From positions 1-43,617 of the forward strand of contig JAQCNM010000036.1 in NCBI GenBank assembly GCA_028275025.1: DNA of 43,617 nucleotides, given 5' to 3'. Positions 17,997-26,144 of the stretch are shown one piece after another. Made by a program: the position numbers and the translations under genes. Origin of the DNA: Halovenus sp. (GTDB lineage: Archaea > Halobacteriota > Halobacteria > Halobacteriales > Haloarculaceae). Under the pieces are notes generated by a model. It did no database searches and had not been told where the DNA came from. It was given only the letters and a program-made list of their open reading frames with translations. Position 1 is the stretch's first letter, and every line of letters starts with the position of its first letter.

Positions 17997-19613
17997 TCAG
18001 AGCCCCCGGCGTTCCTGTGCCAGAATGACCAGCATCGACAGCCCCGATATCAGGAGCAAGAGCAGCGCCGGCACCGCCGCGTACTGGTAGAGGCCGCTGT
18101 TCTGTGCGTCCCAGATCTGGGTGACGATGGTCTCGAACCCGGTGGGGCGGAGGATGATGGTCACCGGGAGCTCTTTCATCGTGGTGAGAAAGACGAGTGC
18201 GGCACCGGCGACGATACCGGAGCGAACCAGCGGGAGTGTCACGCGGCGGAACGCACCCAGTGAGGTCTCACCGAGCACGCGGCCGGCCTCGACGAGGTGT
18301 GGGTCGACCTGGAGCAGAGAGGTACGGGCGGAGCCAACCGCCTGGGGGAGAAACCGGACCACGTACGCGAACACGAGAAGCGGAACCGTCTGGTAGACGG
18401 CGGGCAGGGCGTCGCCGGCCGCGCCGTCGAAACCGGTCCCGAAGTACACGAGCGCGAGCCCCAGCACGACCCCGGGAACGGCAAAGCCGACGTACGTGAG
18501 CCGCTCGAACACCAGCGCCAGCCGGCTCTCGTGGTTGGCGGCGAAGTACGCGACCGGGAGCGCGAGCAGCGCCGCGACAACGGCCGCCGCGGCCGCGATA
18601 CCCACCGAGTTGACCACCTGTATCCACTCGAAGCTCTCGTTCGGTCGGTAGCCCTCGCCGGCGTTGCGCACCCACAGGAGAAGAATCCAACTCGGTACCG
18701 CGAGCGCCGCCGTCGCCACCGTCGCCGGAACCAGCATCGCCGGCCACCGCCACAGCCCGAGGTCGACCCGGTTTTCTGTTCCGGTGGTGCCGCCACTGAC
18801 AGTTCGGTTCGAGCGAACGCGCCACTCCAGGGCGAGCACCACGAGCACCACCGCGAGCAGTTCCAGCGAGAGCAACGCCGCGTAGTCGCTGCCGAACTGC
18901 TGGTTCTCGACGTAGATCTGACGGGTGAACACCGGGAGCCGCATGATCGCAGGGGTCCCGAAGTCGGAGAGGGCATACAGTGCAGCCAGCAACGCACCCG
19001 CGGCGACCGCCGGTCGAACCTGCGGGAGTATCACCCGGCGAACCGTCCGCAGCCGGCCCTGATTGAGCGTCTGTGACGCCTCGACGAGCCGGTCGTCGAA
19101 GGTGAGCAGCGCCGCCCGGGTCGTGAGATAGACGTACGGGTACGTGTAGAGGGTGATAGCGAGTGTCGCCCCCGGGAGGCCGTATATCTCCGGCACCCGC
19201 TCGACACCGAGTGGTGCGAGTAGAGACTCGAACTCGCCGCTCGGGCCAAACGCCGAGACCAGCGCGAACGCGCCGACGTAGCTCGGAATCACCAGCGGAA
19301 GCGCCGCCACGACCGTCCAGAACCGTCGAAACGGGAGGTTCGTCCGGACGGTCAGATACGCAAGCGGCACGCCGAGCAGGATAGAGAAACCGGTGACCAG
19401 CCCCATCAACAGGAGACTGTTGAGCAGGATGTCGAGCGTCTCCGGGCTGGCAGTCAGTTCGAGCGCGCGGGCGAGTTCGACGTCTTGGACCCGGATAAAC
19501 AGCCAGAGGAGCGGAAACACCATCGCCGCCGCGATCGCACCGCTCACGAGCGACAGCCCGACCGGAACTGCCCGCCCGGTTTCCTCCGGTTCGACCACCT
19601 CCTGCTCTGTCAC
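17997..19613 (-). CDS. Ferric iron ABC transporter permease (FbpB/AfuB type), 538 aa
   Basis: A double-domain permease with about 12 membrane helices. Each half carries an EAA-type loop for the ATPase: EASQTLNQG...ILP in the first (about residues 200-220) and EAGRVLGET...TLP in the second (about residues 460-480). This fused architecture is typical of Fe(III) FbpB/SfuB importers. The start chosen is GTG 19613; the open frame upstream covers the operator and shows no coding character. The gene is divergent from the subunit-3 gene, with a shared 67-nt region holding an iron-box-like palindrome. The cognate substrate-binding protein is at 25008-26126; no ATPase gene is in this window. Confidence 0.9.
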   Translation of the reverse strand: MTEQEVVEPEETGRAVPVGLSLVSGAIAAAMVFPLLWLFIRVQDVELARALELTASPETLDILLNSLLLMGLVTGFSILLGVPLAYLTVRTNLPFRRFWTVVAALPLVIPSYVGAFALVSAFGPSGEFESLLAPLGVERVPEIYGLPGATLAITLYTYPYVYLTTRAALLTFDDRLVEASQTLNQGRLRTVRRVILPQVRPAVAAGALLAALYALSDFGTPAIMRLPVFTRQIYVENQQFGSDYAALLSLELLAVVLVVLALEWRVRSNRTVSGGTTGTENRVDLGLWRWPAMLVPATVATAALAVPSWILLLWVRNAGEGYRPNESFEWIQVVNSVGIAAAAAVVAALLALPVAYFAANHESRLALVFERLTYVGFAVPGVVLGLALVYFGTGFDGAAGDALPAVYQTVPLLVFAYVVRFLPQAVGSARTSLLQVDPHLVEAGRVLGETSLGAFRRVTLPLVRSGIVAGAALVFLTTMKELPVTIILRPTGFETIVTQIWDAQNSGLYQYAAVPALLLLLISGLSMLVILAQERRGL

Positions 19614-19658
19614 TGTTCGACCCCGTACACGACGGTGGCGCTCCGACGGATATAAGAA

Positions 19659-19674
19659 TTTAGGTTTCCCTAAA
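19659..19674. promoter_or_regulatory. Iron-box-like operator 1 (permease / subunit-3 divergent promoter)
   Basis: TTTAGGTTTCCCTAAA, an inverted repeat with TTTAGG/CCTAAA arms. It lies between a GATATAAG TATA element (19649-19656) and the ATG at 19681, which is 28 nt from the TATA centre, so bound protein would block initiation of the plus-strand gene. The same A/T-rich core can serve as TATA for the divergent permease. The arms match DtxR/IdeR-family operators (TTAGG...CCTAA). Confidence 0.8.
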
Positions 19675-19680
19675 ACATCC

Positions 19681-20217
19681 ATGGAGCTGACGCGACGCGA
19701 CGCGGTCGCCGCCCTCGCCGCCATCGCTGGAGGAGGGGCCACAGTGGCCGTCTCCGAGCGTGTCGGGGAGAACGGCGACCCCAGAGAGCCGGAGCTACCC
19801 GACGACGAGCGGGTCCAGGGGGCGCTGGTCGCCGTTGCGGAGGTGGTCTACCCGGGCGAGCTCTCGGGGGTGGAGACGTTCGTCACGGCCTTTGTCGGTT
19901 CGCGGCTGTCGACAGAGCCACACGCGAGCGGGCTCCGGGCGGCCGTGGCGACACTCGACGACCTGGCCGAGCGCTGGCACGGCGACCGGGTGGCCGAACT
20001 CCCGCCGGAGACGCGTGAACGCCTGCTCGGGGAGGTCGGGGCAGACACCGCCGAGTCGGACCCCGACGGGACCGACGCCGAGCGGGTGCGCTACTACGTG
20101 GTCAACGAACTGTTGCTCGCGCTGTACACGTCACCGACAGGGGGCGAACTGGTCGGTATCGAGAACCCGCAGGGACACCCCGGCGGGGTCGAGAGCTACC
20201 AGCGGGGGCCACGATGA
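19681..20217 (+). CDS. Gluconate 2-dehydrogenase subunit 3-like protein, Tat signal, 178 aa
   Basis: The N-terminus has the twin arginines R5-R6 (Leu-Thr-Arg-Arg-Asp) followed by an Ala/Gly-rich hydrophobic core, a Tat-type signal. The remainder resembles the small gamma subunit (GAD subunit 3 family) of membrane-associated FAD dehydrogenases, with a helical region of Glu/Arg-rich repeats and the C-terminal segment YYVVNELLLALYTSPTGG. In the family, this subunit carries the signal that exports the folded flavoprotein partner. It overlaps the GMC gene by four bases (ATGA), supporting a complex. The promoter contains operator 1, and ATG 19681 appears leaderless. Confidence 0.85.
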   Translation: MELTRRDAVAALAAIAGGGATVAVSERVGENGDPREPELPDDERVQGALVAVAEVVYPGELSGVETFVTAFVGSRLSTEPHASGLRAAVATLDDLAERWHGDRVAELPPETRERLLGEVGADTAESDPDGTDAERVRYYVVNELLLALYTSPTGGELVGIENPQGHPGGVESYQRGPR

Positions 20218-21836
20218 GCACCGGGGCAACGAGAGAGACAGACCGCGACCGGTCACCGGTCACCGGTGTGGATGTCTGTGTGGTCGGGGCCGGGCCGGCG
20301 GGGGCGCTCGTCGCAGACCGCCTCGCCGGTGAGCACGAGGTGGTGGTGCTGGACGCCGGCCCGCGGTTCGACCCAGCCGACCGACTGCGCCGACAGGAGC
20401 GGGCGATCCGGCCGGCCTACGACCGGCCGGACGTGTGGGACGGTGGGGGTGACCGGGACGCGTACTCGGCCTCGGGAGAGTGGTTCTACCCTTTGAACCA
20501 CGCCCGCGTAAAGGGTATCGGCGGGTCGACACTCCACTGGCAGGGGATGGTGATGCGCCTCCACGAGGACGACTTCCGCTCGGGAAGCACCCGGGGTGTC
20601 GGCCCGGACTGGCCCATCGGCTACGACGACCTCAGGCCGTACTACGCCGCGGCGGAGACAGAGCTGGGTGTGGCCGGCGCGAACGACAACCCCTTTGGGC
20701 CGCCACGGGACCAGCCCCACCCGATGCCCGCGTTCGAACCCTCCTACAGCGACTCGCTGTTCGCCGAGGCCTGTGACGAACTCGGCATCGCGATGCACTC
20801 GGTGCCGAACGCCCGCGCCTCCGAGTCCTACGAGGGGCGGAGCGCCTGCGTCGGCTACGGGACCTGCCAGCCGGTCTGTCCCTCCGGCGCGAAGTACGAC
20901 GCCACCGTCCACGTCGAACGCGCAGAGGAGCAGGGCGTGACTGTTATCGACCGGGCACAGGTCCAGCGGCTCGAACACGGCTCCGACCGGGTCGAAGCTG
21001 CGGTCTACGCCACCCCCGACGGCGAGCACCGCCAGTCGGCCGACGTGTTCGTACTCGCCTGTGGCGGGGTCGAGACAGCCCGCCTGCTCCTGTTGTCCGC
21101 CTCCGAGCAGTACCCCGACGGGCTGGCAAACACCAGCGGCCGGGTCGGGTCGTACTTCTTCGATCACCTGTTTGCCGGTGTCGGGGGTGTCCTCGACGAG
21201 CCGACCCGACAGAACCACGTCGGCTTTCTCACCAGCGAGTCCCACCAGTTCTACGACGAGGCCGACGCAGACGTCGGGCCGTTCAAACTCGAGTTTTTCA
21301 ACTACGCCGGCCCGTCACCGGTCGAACTGGCACTCACCGGCGACGACTGGGGCGACGACCTGCTGGGTCGGGTCCGTTCTGCCTACGGGAACCACGTCGC
21401 CATCGGCGCTCTCGTTGAGCAACTGCCACGCCCGGACAGCTACGTCGGTCTGGACCCGGAACAGACCGACGAGCACGGCAACCCCGTTCCGGACGTCCAC
21501 TGGACGGTCGGCGACCGGGCGCTCGCGACAATCGAGCGGGCAAACGAGCGCCAGCGGGAGATTCTCGAGACGCTGGGCGCCGAGATAACCTGGACAGTCG
21601 GTCCCGAGGACACCGGTCCCGCGTACCACCATATGGGGACGACGCGGATGGGTACCGACCCCGAGCACAGTGTCGTCGACCCGGCCTGCCGGACCCACGA
21701 CCTGGAGAACTGCTGGATCGCATCGAGCAGTGTGTTCCCGACCGGCGGGGCGACGAACCCCACACTCACCATCGCCGCACTCGCACTCCGGACCGCCGAC
21801 GCCGTCGACGCGGCGCTCACCGGCGACAGTTTTTAG
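20214..21836 (+). CDS. GMC-family FAD oxidoreductase (dehydrogenase large subunit), 540 aa
   Basis: The Rossmann FAD motif VGAGPAG is at residues 24-30. A cysteine-rich segment (CVGYGTCQPVCPSGAKY, about residues 205-225) is typical of the GADH flavoprotein subgroup. The C-terminal GMC active-site region has the HHMGTTRMG motif (about residue 471) and the closing TGGATNPTLTIAALA FAD-binding motif. It has no signal peptide of its own; the preceding subunit 3 could carry it out by Tat hitch-hiking. Substrate is unknown (sugar, sugar acid or alcohol). No cytochrome c subunit gene is adjacent. The stop codon lies inside operator 2. Family assignment is secure; cell location is inferred. Confidence 0.92.
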   Translation: MSTGATRETDRDRSPVTGVDVCVVGAGPAGALVADRLAGEHEVVVLDAGPRFDPADRLRRQERAIRPAYDRPDVWDGGGDRDAYSASGEWFYPLNHARVKGIGGSTLHWQGMVMRLHEDDFRSGSTRGVGPDWPIGYDDLRPYYAAAETELGVAGANDNPFGPPRDQPHPMPAFEPSYSDSLFAEACDELGIAMHSVPNARASESYEGRSACVGYGTCQPVCPSGAKYDATVHVERAEEQGVTVIDRAQVQRLEHGSDRVEAAVYATPDGEHRQSADVFVLACGGVETARLLLLSASEQYPDGLANTSGRVGSYFFDHLFAGVGGVLDEPTRQNHVGFLTSESHQFYDEADADVGPFKLEFFNYAGPSPVELALTGDDWGDDLLGRVRSAYGNHVAIGALVEQLPRPDSYVGLDPEQTDEHGNPVPDVHWTVGDRALATIERANERQREILETLGAEITWTVGPEDTGPAYHHMGTTRMGTDPEHSVVDPACRTHDLENCWIASSSVFPTGGATNPTLTIAALALRTADAVDAALTGDSF

Positions 21837-21848
21837 GCCGACCTAAAA
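21831..21848. promoter_or_regulatory. Iron-box-like operator 2 (GT2 promoter)
   Basis: TTTTAGGCCGACCTAAAA, 16 of 18 bases palindromic. It contains the TAG stop of the GMC gene (21834-21836) and abuts the ATATTAA TATA element (21848-21854), covering the BRE position. The TATA centre is 28 nt from the ATG of the glycosyltransferase at 21879, indicating a leaderless, repressible promoter. Confidence 0.8.
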
Positions 21849-21878
21849 TATTAACTGCGCGAGCAAAGAAACAGGCAC

Positions 21879-22682
21879 ATGGGCCAGAGTCGAGAGGAGC
21901 AACGAGACCAGGCAGAGAGCGGAGCCACCGAGCCGACGAGCGACGGCGGCGGGACAATCGACCCGGCGAGCAGGGAGGACGCCGGCGACGGGCAGGCGTT
22001 TACTTTCGCGGACGTGAGTGTGGTGATGGGGACGTACAACGAGGCGGCGGCCATCGAGACAGTGCTCTCAGACATCGAGCGGGTGACAGACGGGCAGGCG
22101 GAGGTGGTCTGTGTCGACGGGTCGACCGACCGGACTCCGGCGCTCGCCCGGGCACACGGCGCTCGCGTCGTCGAGCAAGAGCCACAGGGGTACGGGGTGG
22201 CGGTGGAGACGGCACTACGCACCCCCGACCGGCCGGTGGTGGTCACGACAGACTGTGACGACACCTACCCGATGGAGCAGCTACCCGAGTTTCTCGACCT
22301 CATAAACGAGGGGTACGACGTGGTCAGCGGCGACCGCCTCTACCACGGGGCGGAGGCGATGCCGGCGTTCAACAGGCTGGGTAACCGGCTGTTCGCGGCG
22401 GCGGCGAGTGCGCTGATGGGACGGCGGGTTCACGACACCACGACCGGGATGCGGGCCTACCGTCGGTCGGTTGTCGAGGCGATCGAATGGACGGAAAACA
22501 CCGGTCTCTCGGCGGAGTTGCTCATGCGGCCGGTGATGCGTGGCTACGACGTGCGCGAACTCCCCATCGCGTACCGCGAACGGGCTGGCGAGTCGAAGCT
22601 CGACCCGCTCACAGGTGGGGTCGCGATCGCGACCTCGGTTCTCCGGGTCGGGCTCGCGGAGCGACTCCGCCGAGCCGGGTAG
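21879..22682 (+). CDS. GT2 glycosyltransferase, dolichyl-phosphate hexose synthase-like, 267 aa
   Basis: A hydrophilic, acidic N-terminal tail of about 45 residues precedes a GT-A fold. It shows VVMGTYNEA, the nucleotide-binding VDGSTDRT, and the acidic metal site TDCDDTYP near residue 125, followed by TTGMRAYRR and the ELPI-Y-ER segment seen in DPM1-like enzymes. Such enzymes load a sugar from a nucleotide donor onto polyprenyl phosphate at the inner membrane face. No C-terminal membrane helix is present, as in short DPMS forms. It is transcribed from its own operator-controlled promoter and converges on a GT-C membrane glycosyltransferase gene, a plausible consumer of its lipid-linked sugar. 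The transferred sugar is not predictable. Confidence 0.88.
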   Translation: MGQSREEQRDQAESGATEPTSDGGGTIDPASREDAGDGQAFTFADVSVVMGTYNEAAAIETVLSDIERVTDGQAEVVCVDGSTDRTPALARAHGARVVEQEPQGYGVAVETALRTPDRPVVVTTDCDDTYPMEQLPEFLDLINEGYDVVSGDRLYHGAEAMPAFNRLGNRLFAAAASALMGRRVHDTTTGMRAYRRSVVEAIEWTENTGLSAELLMRPVMRGYDVRELPIAYRERAGESKLDPLTGGVAIATSVLRVGLAERLRRAG

Positions 22683-22787
22683 GCGACACGCCCGGTCCGG
22701 GTGGTGAGCCCGGCGGTCGGGTACGGCGGTACTCGGTGTCCCACGCGGGTTTTCGACGGCGGGTCCGGGGTGTCGCGACAGCGGGCC

Positions 22788-25001
22788 TCAGCCGCTCGCG
22801 GACCGCGTCTCGTTGGCCGCTGTCAGCGTCGTCTCGAACGAGACCCCGTTGTAGGGACTGGGTCGGTCAGGGAGATACGTGCCCTCGTAGCCGCAGTCGT
22901 CGACCAGCGCACAGACGGTGCGCTCCGGGGGCCAGACCGCCTCGACACCGTCACCGGTCGTGCGGACAGCTGTTGCCTGGCGGTAGGTCAGACTGTCACC
23001 GGTCGGTCCGATCAGACGGACGAGCACGACGAGTTCGTCGACCCGGTCGGTCGGGACGCGCGCCCCGACCGGTGTGTCGTCGACGGCTGCGAGCCGCGCA
23101 CCGCCGCCGTCGAGGCTCCACTCGATATCGATACTGTCACTCGGGTCGGTGACCTGGTGGGTGGTCACGCCGGCGTCGGTCTCGACGCGGACCCGCGCGC
23201 CGGTCACCCGCTCGGGAACACCGACGGTGGTCTCACCGTCGAGGCGGGGGGCCGCCCGGAGGGAGAGCTCCTCCAGCAGTGGGGTCACCTCCCGCTCGGC
23301 CGGGTCTGCCGTCCACTCACCCCGGTAGGTGTAGCGGTAGTGTGTCCGGTCGGGGTAGGTGTCGAACATCTCGAAGTTCCCGGGCGGGCCACGGTCCGTG
23401 ACGTAGACCACGTCGCCGTCGAACCCGGGGTCGTTTCGGAGGTACTGGAACGGGTGGTTGAGCCAGTCGCCGTACGGCGTCGGGAGAAAGACGAGTGCGT
23501 CGTCGAACTCGGCTGTCTCGAACGGCTCGTAGGCGTCCTCGTAGGTGGCGGTGTGTGCGGCGTTGCGTTCGAGCGGGCCGACGACGAGGGTGGCACTCGC
23601 CCCGACCAGCAGACAGGAGAGCACCACCGCGAGTACGACCCGTCCCAGTCCCGCGGGCGGGGTCACAGAGTCGGGCAGTCGCCCGCTCGCGCGACCGGTG
23701 ACGGCACCGCGGGCCCGCCAGAGGGCGAGTGCACCTGCGGCACCGAACACCGCAAGCGGGGCGAGCAGGTCGAAGTGGTAGAACGGGCCGAACTGACCGA
23801 GCAGTCCGTCGGTCGGGTCACCCGGGGTCGCGAGGATGTTGTGATTGCCCCAGAACAGGAGGTTTCCGGCGGGGACAGTCACGAAGAGGCCGCCGAGTAA
23901 CAGGCGGGCAGTCCCGCCACCGGAGCTCACGGGGAGCCCACCCGACAGCCGGCCCGGCAGGAGACGGCGAGCGCGGGTGCTCCCCACGAGGCCGACGGCG
24001 GCGAGCGCGGTGCCGAGCGCACCGGCGGGTCCCCAGCGGGTCAGGAGATACCACAGCACCCAGAGATTGGACCGGACCGCGACCGGCAGCGAGTAGTCGA
24101 CGGAGTAATCGAGGATGCGACGACGGCCGAGCCCCGGCCCGTCTCGGGGAGCAAACGCCTCGTAGGGGAAAGTGAGCGCGGAGCCGGTGACGGCGGCGTT
24201 GTACGTGAGCGTGAGCGCGACGAACACGAGCCCGACAGCGGCGGTGGCCGCCTGTCGGTGGAGAGCGGGCGCGGCGAGCAGGGCGGCCGGGCCCGCCTCT
24301 TCACGAAGCACCGTCCACAGCTCCGACCCGGCGTGAGCGAGAAAGGGGAGTGCAAAGAGCAACGCGGTGTACGGTCGCATGAGAAAGCCGAGACCGATAG
24401 CCCCGCCCGCGAGGAGGGCGCTCAGACGCCGACCGGTGCGGTGGGCGTGCAGGTACGCGACGGCGAACCCGAGGGTACAGAGCGTGGTCGGCGCGTACGG
24501 CAGGAACACGGAGGAGGTAACGAGTGTCATCGGCGCGGTGGCGAAACCGGCGGCCGCGAGCAGCCCCACCCGGCGGTCGAACGCCATCGCGCCGAGTGCG
24601 TACACGAGTGCCACGTTGCCCGTCGTGACGGCCCCGAGTGCTACCCGGGGCTCGCCAACGAGTGCAATCGCAGCCGCGTACAGCCCTGCCGGGAGCGGCT
24701 GGTACTTTGGATACAGTCGGCCCTCCTCGGCGACGAAGAACCACGGCCGGACCGCGTCGGTCAATTCGCCCGGAAACAGCTGGAACTGCCCCTCGAGCAG
24801 CATCGCGGCCTGCTGGAGGTAGACCCCCTCGTCGTGGTTCGAGGAGTGATAGGGAAACAGCTCTGTCGAGACGAGAACAACCGCGACACCGGCCAGAACT
24901 GCGACGAACGCCGCCAGTAGGTGTTCACGCGGGTAGGCCGACGGGTGGAGTCGGCCACGAACGCGGTCGAGCACGGTCTGGAGTCGGTCGAGAGGGGTCA
25001 C
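22788..25001 (-). CDS. GT-C type membrane glycosyltransferase (PMT/GT39-like), 737 aa
   Basis: About residues 25-500 hold ten or more hydrophobic helices. The first extracytoplasmic loop carries HDEGVYLQQA (about residues 55-65), with the Asp-Glu pair characteristic of GT-C enzymes that use polyprenyl-phosphate sugars. The C-terminal about 230 residues are a soluble, beta-rich outward domain. The GTG start at 25001 is six bases after the stop of the iron-binding lipoprotein gene, so it is probably cotranscribed with it and under operator 3. The family transfers a sugar from a lipid carrier to a protein, lipid or glycan outside the membrane; the acceptor is unknown. Confidence 0.8.
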   Translation of the reverse strand: MTPLDRLQTVLDRVRGRLHPSAYPREHLLAAFVAVLAGVAVVLVSTELFPYHSSNHDEGVYLQQAAMLLEGQFQLFPGELTDAVRPWFFVAEEGRLYPKYQPLPAGLYAAAIALVGEPRVALGAVTTGNVALVYALGAMAFDRRVGLLAAAGFATAPMTLVTSSVFLPYAPTTLCTLGFAVAYLHAHRTGRRLSALLAGGAIGLGFLMRPYTALLFALPFLAHAGSELWTVLREEAGPAALLAAPALHRQAATAAVGLVFVALTLTYNAAVTGSALTFPYEAFAPRDGPGLGRRRILDYSVDYSLPVAVRSNLWVLWYLLTRWGPAGALGTALAAVGLVGSTRARRLLPGRLSGGLPVSSGGGTARLLLGGLFVTVPAGNLLFWGNHNILATPGDPTDGLLGQFGPFYHFDLLAPLAVFGAAGALALWRARGAVTGRASGRLPDSVTPPAGLGRVVLAVVLSCLLVGASATLVVGPLERNAAHTATYEDAYEPFETAEFDDALVFLPTPYGDWLNHPFQYLRNDPGFDGDVVYVTDRGPPGNFEMFDTYPDRTHYRYTYRGEWTADPAEREVTPLLEELSLRAAPRLDGETTVGVPERVTGARVRVETDAGVTTHQVTDPSDSIDIEWSLDGGGARLAAVDDTPVGARVPTDRVDELVVLVRLIGPTGDSLTYRQATAVRTTGDGVEAVWPPERTVCALVDDCGYEGTYLPDRPSPYNGVSFETTLTAANETRSASG

Positions 25002-25007
25002 CGCCGG

Positions 25008-26126
25008 TCAGAGCTGTGCACCGGCGTCGCGCATCAGGTCGACCGTCGCCTCGAGGTCCGACAGCGCCGTCAGGTCGATCTCGGGTAGCGCGAGTTCGTC
25101 GACGGTCGGGAGCTCCCCGACCGGTTCGACCGCGGGGATGGCCGGGTACTCGAACGTCTCGACGGCAAAGTACTCCTGAACCTCCGCCGAGAGCAGGTGC
25201 CGGATGAAGTTCTCCGCAAGCGACGGGTCGTCTGCCTGGTCGACGACCGCCGCGCCGGCGACGTTGAACGTGGCACCGGCGTCACCGGCGGTGAACGCAG
25301 TGTCGATAGGGGCGTCCGGGCTCCCGTCGAGCACCCGCTGGATGTAGTAGTGGTTGGTGAACCCGGCGTCGAGCGCACCGTCTGCAACCGCCTGAGCGAC
25401 CGCGAACTCGTCGTTGTAGGGCTCGATACCGTTGTCGACAACGGACTCGACCCACTGCCGGGTTCGGTCGTCACCCTCCAGTATCCGCATCGAAGTAATA
25501 AACGCTTGACACGAACCGTAGGAAGGGGCCCAGCCGAGTTGCCCGTCGAACCCTTCGTAGGCGAGGATATCGTCGGGGAGGTCGGCCTCGTCGTAGGTTT
25601 CGGTGTTGTACGGGACCGTACGGACCCGACCGGAGGTGCCGACCCACTCCTCGGTCCGGAAGCTCTCCGCCGCCGTCGAGCGCACCCCCTCGGACAGAGT
25701 CCGGGTGCGGCCCCGGTCTGCCAGCACACCGAGTGACCCCGCGTTGACCGAGAAGAACACGTCGGCAGGGGTCCCCGACCCCTCAGTGAGAATCGTGTTC
25801 ACGTGTTCCGTCGACCCGGCGTAGCGCATATCTAAGTCAAGGTCGTCGTAGGTCGCATTGAGGTGTTCCTCGACCGCCCCGACGAGAAACTGATTCCGAC
25901 CCGAGTACACCGTCAACTGGCCACTCAGGTCCGGTAGCTCCTGGATCGTGGTACCACCGGGCTCCGGTCGGCCGGCCCGGCCCGAGCCGATGAGCCCTGC
26001 CTCCGGGTCGTCGCCCTCGATAAAGCCGAGACAGCCCGCGAGCCCCGTCACACCGAGCGCCGCCGCACCGGCCAGTAACTCCCGCCTGCGCGGGGCCCGA
26101 CCGGCTGTCGTGTTGGTTCTCTCCAT
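25008..26126 (-). CDS. Ferric iron ABC transporter substrate-binding lipoprotein (FbpA type), 372 aa
   Basis: The N-terminus has Arg-Arg-Arg-Glu-Leu-Leu (Tat-like) and a lipobox LAGC with Cys32, as in haloarchaeal Tat lipoproteins, so the mature protein is anchored outside the membrane. The body starts with LTVYSGRNQFLV, the classic FbpA strand. The GTPADVFFSVNAGSLG and PYNTETYDE segments and FTNHYYIQR (iron-ligand tyrosine region) are typical of class II Fe(III)-binding proteins. A GATATAA TATA box at 26151-26157 and the perfect palindrome at 26129-26144 precede the ATG by 28 and 2-3 nt, so it is leaderless and operator-controlled. The permease partner is encoded at 17997-19613. Confidence 0.93.
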   Translation of the reverse strand: MERTNTTAGRAPRRRELLAGAAALGVTGLAGCLGFIEGDDPEAGLIGSGRAGRPEPGGTTIQELPDLSGQLTVYSGRNQFLVGAVEEHLNATYDDLDLDMRYAGSTEHVNTILTEGSGTPADVFFSVNAGSLGVLADRGRTRTLSEGVRSTAAESFRTEEWVGTSGRVRTVPYNTETYDEADLPDDILAYEGFDGQLGWAPSYGSCQAFITSMRILEGDDRTRQWVESVVDNGIEPYNDEFAVAQAVADGALDAGFTNHYYIQRVLDGSPDAPIDTAFTAGDAGATFNVAGAAVVDQADDPSLAENFIRHLLSAEVQEYFAVETFEYPAIPAVEPVGELPTVDELALPEIDLTALSDLEATVDLMRDAGAQL

Positions 26127-26128
26127 AT

Positions 26129-26144
26129 TTTAGGCTAGCCTAAA
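26129..26144. promoter_or_regulatory. Iron-box-like operator 3 (FbpA promoter), perfect 16-bp palindrome
   Basis: TTTAGGCTAGCCTAAA is a perfect inverted repeat and the best match of the five to a DtxR/IdeR/SirR-type operator. It lies between the TATA element (26151-26157, minus strand) and the start ATG at 26126, and contains the TAG stop of the upstream RGP-like gene (26140-26142). A protein bound here would cover the predicted transcription start. Confidence 0.88.
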
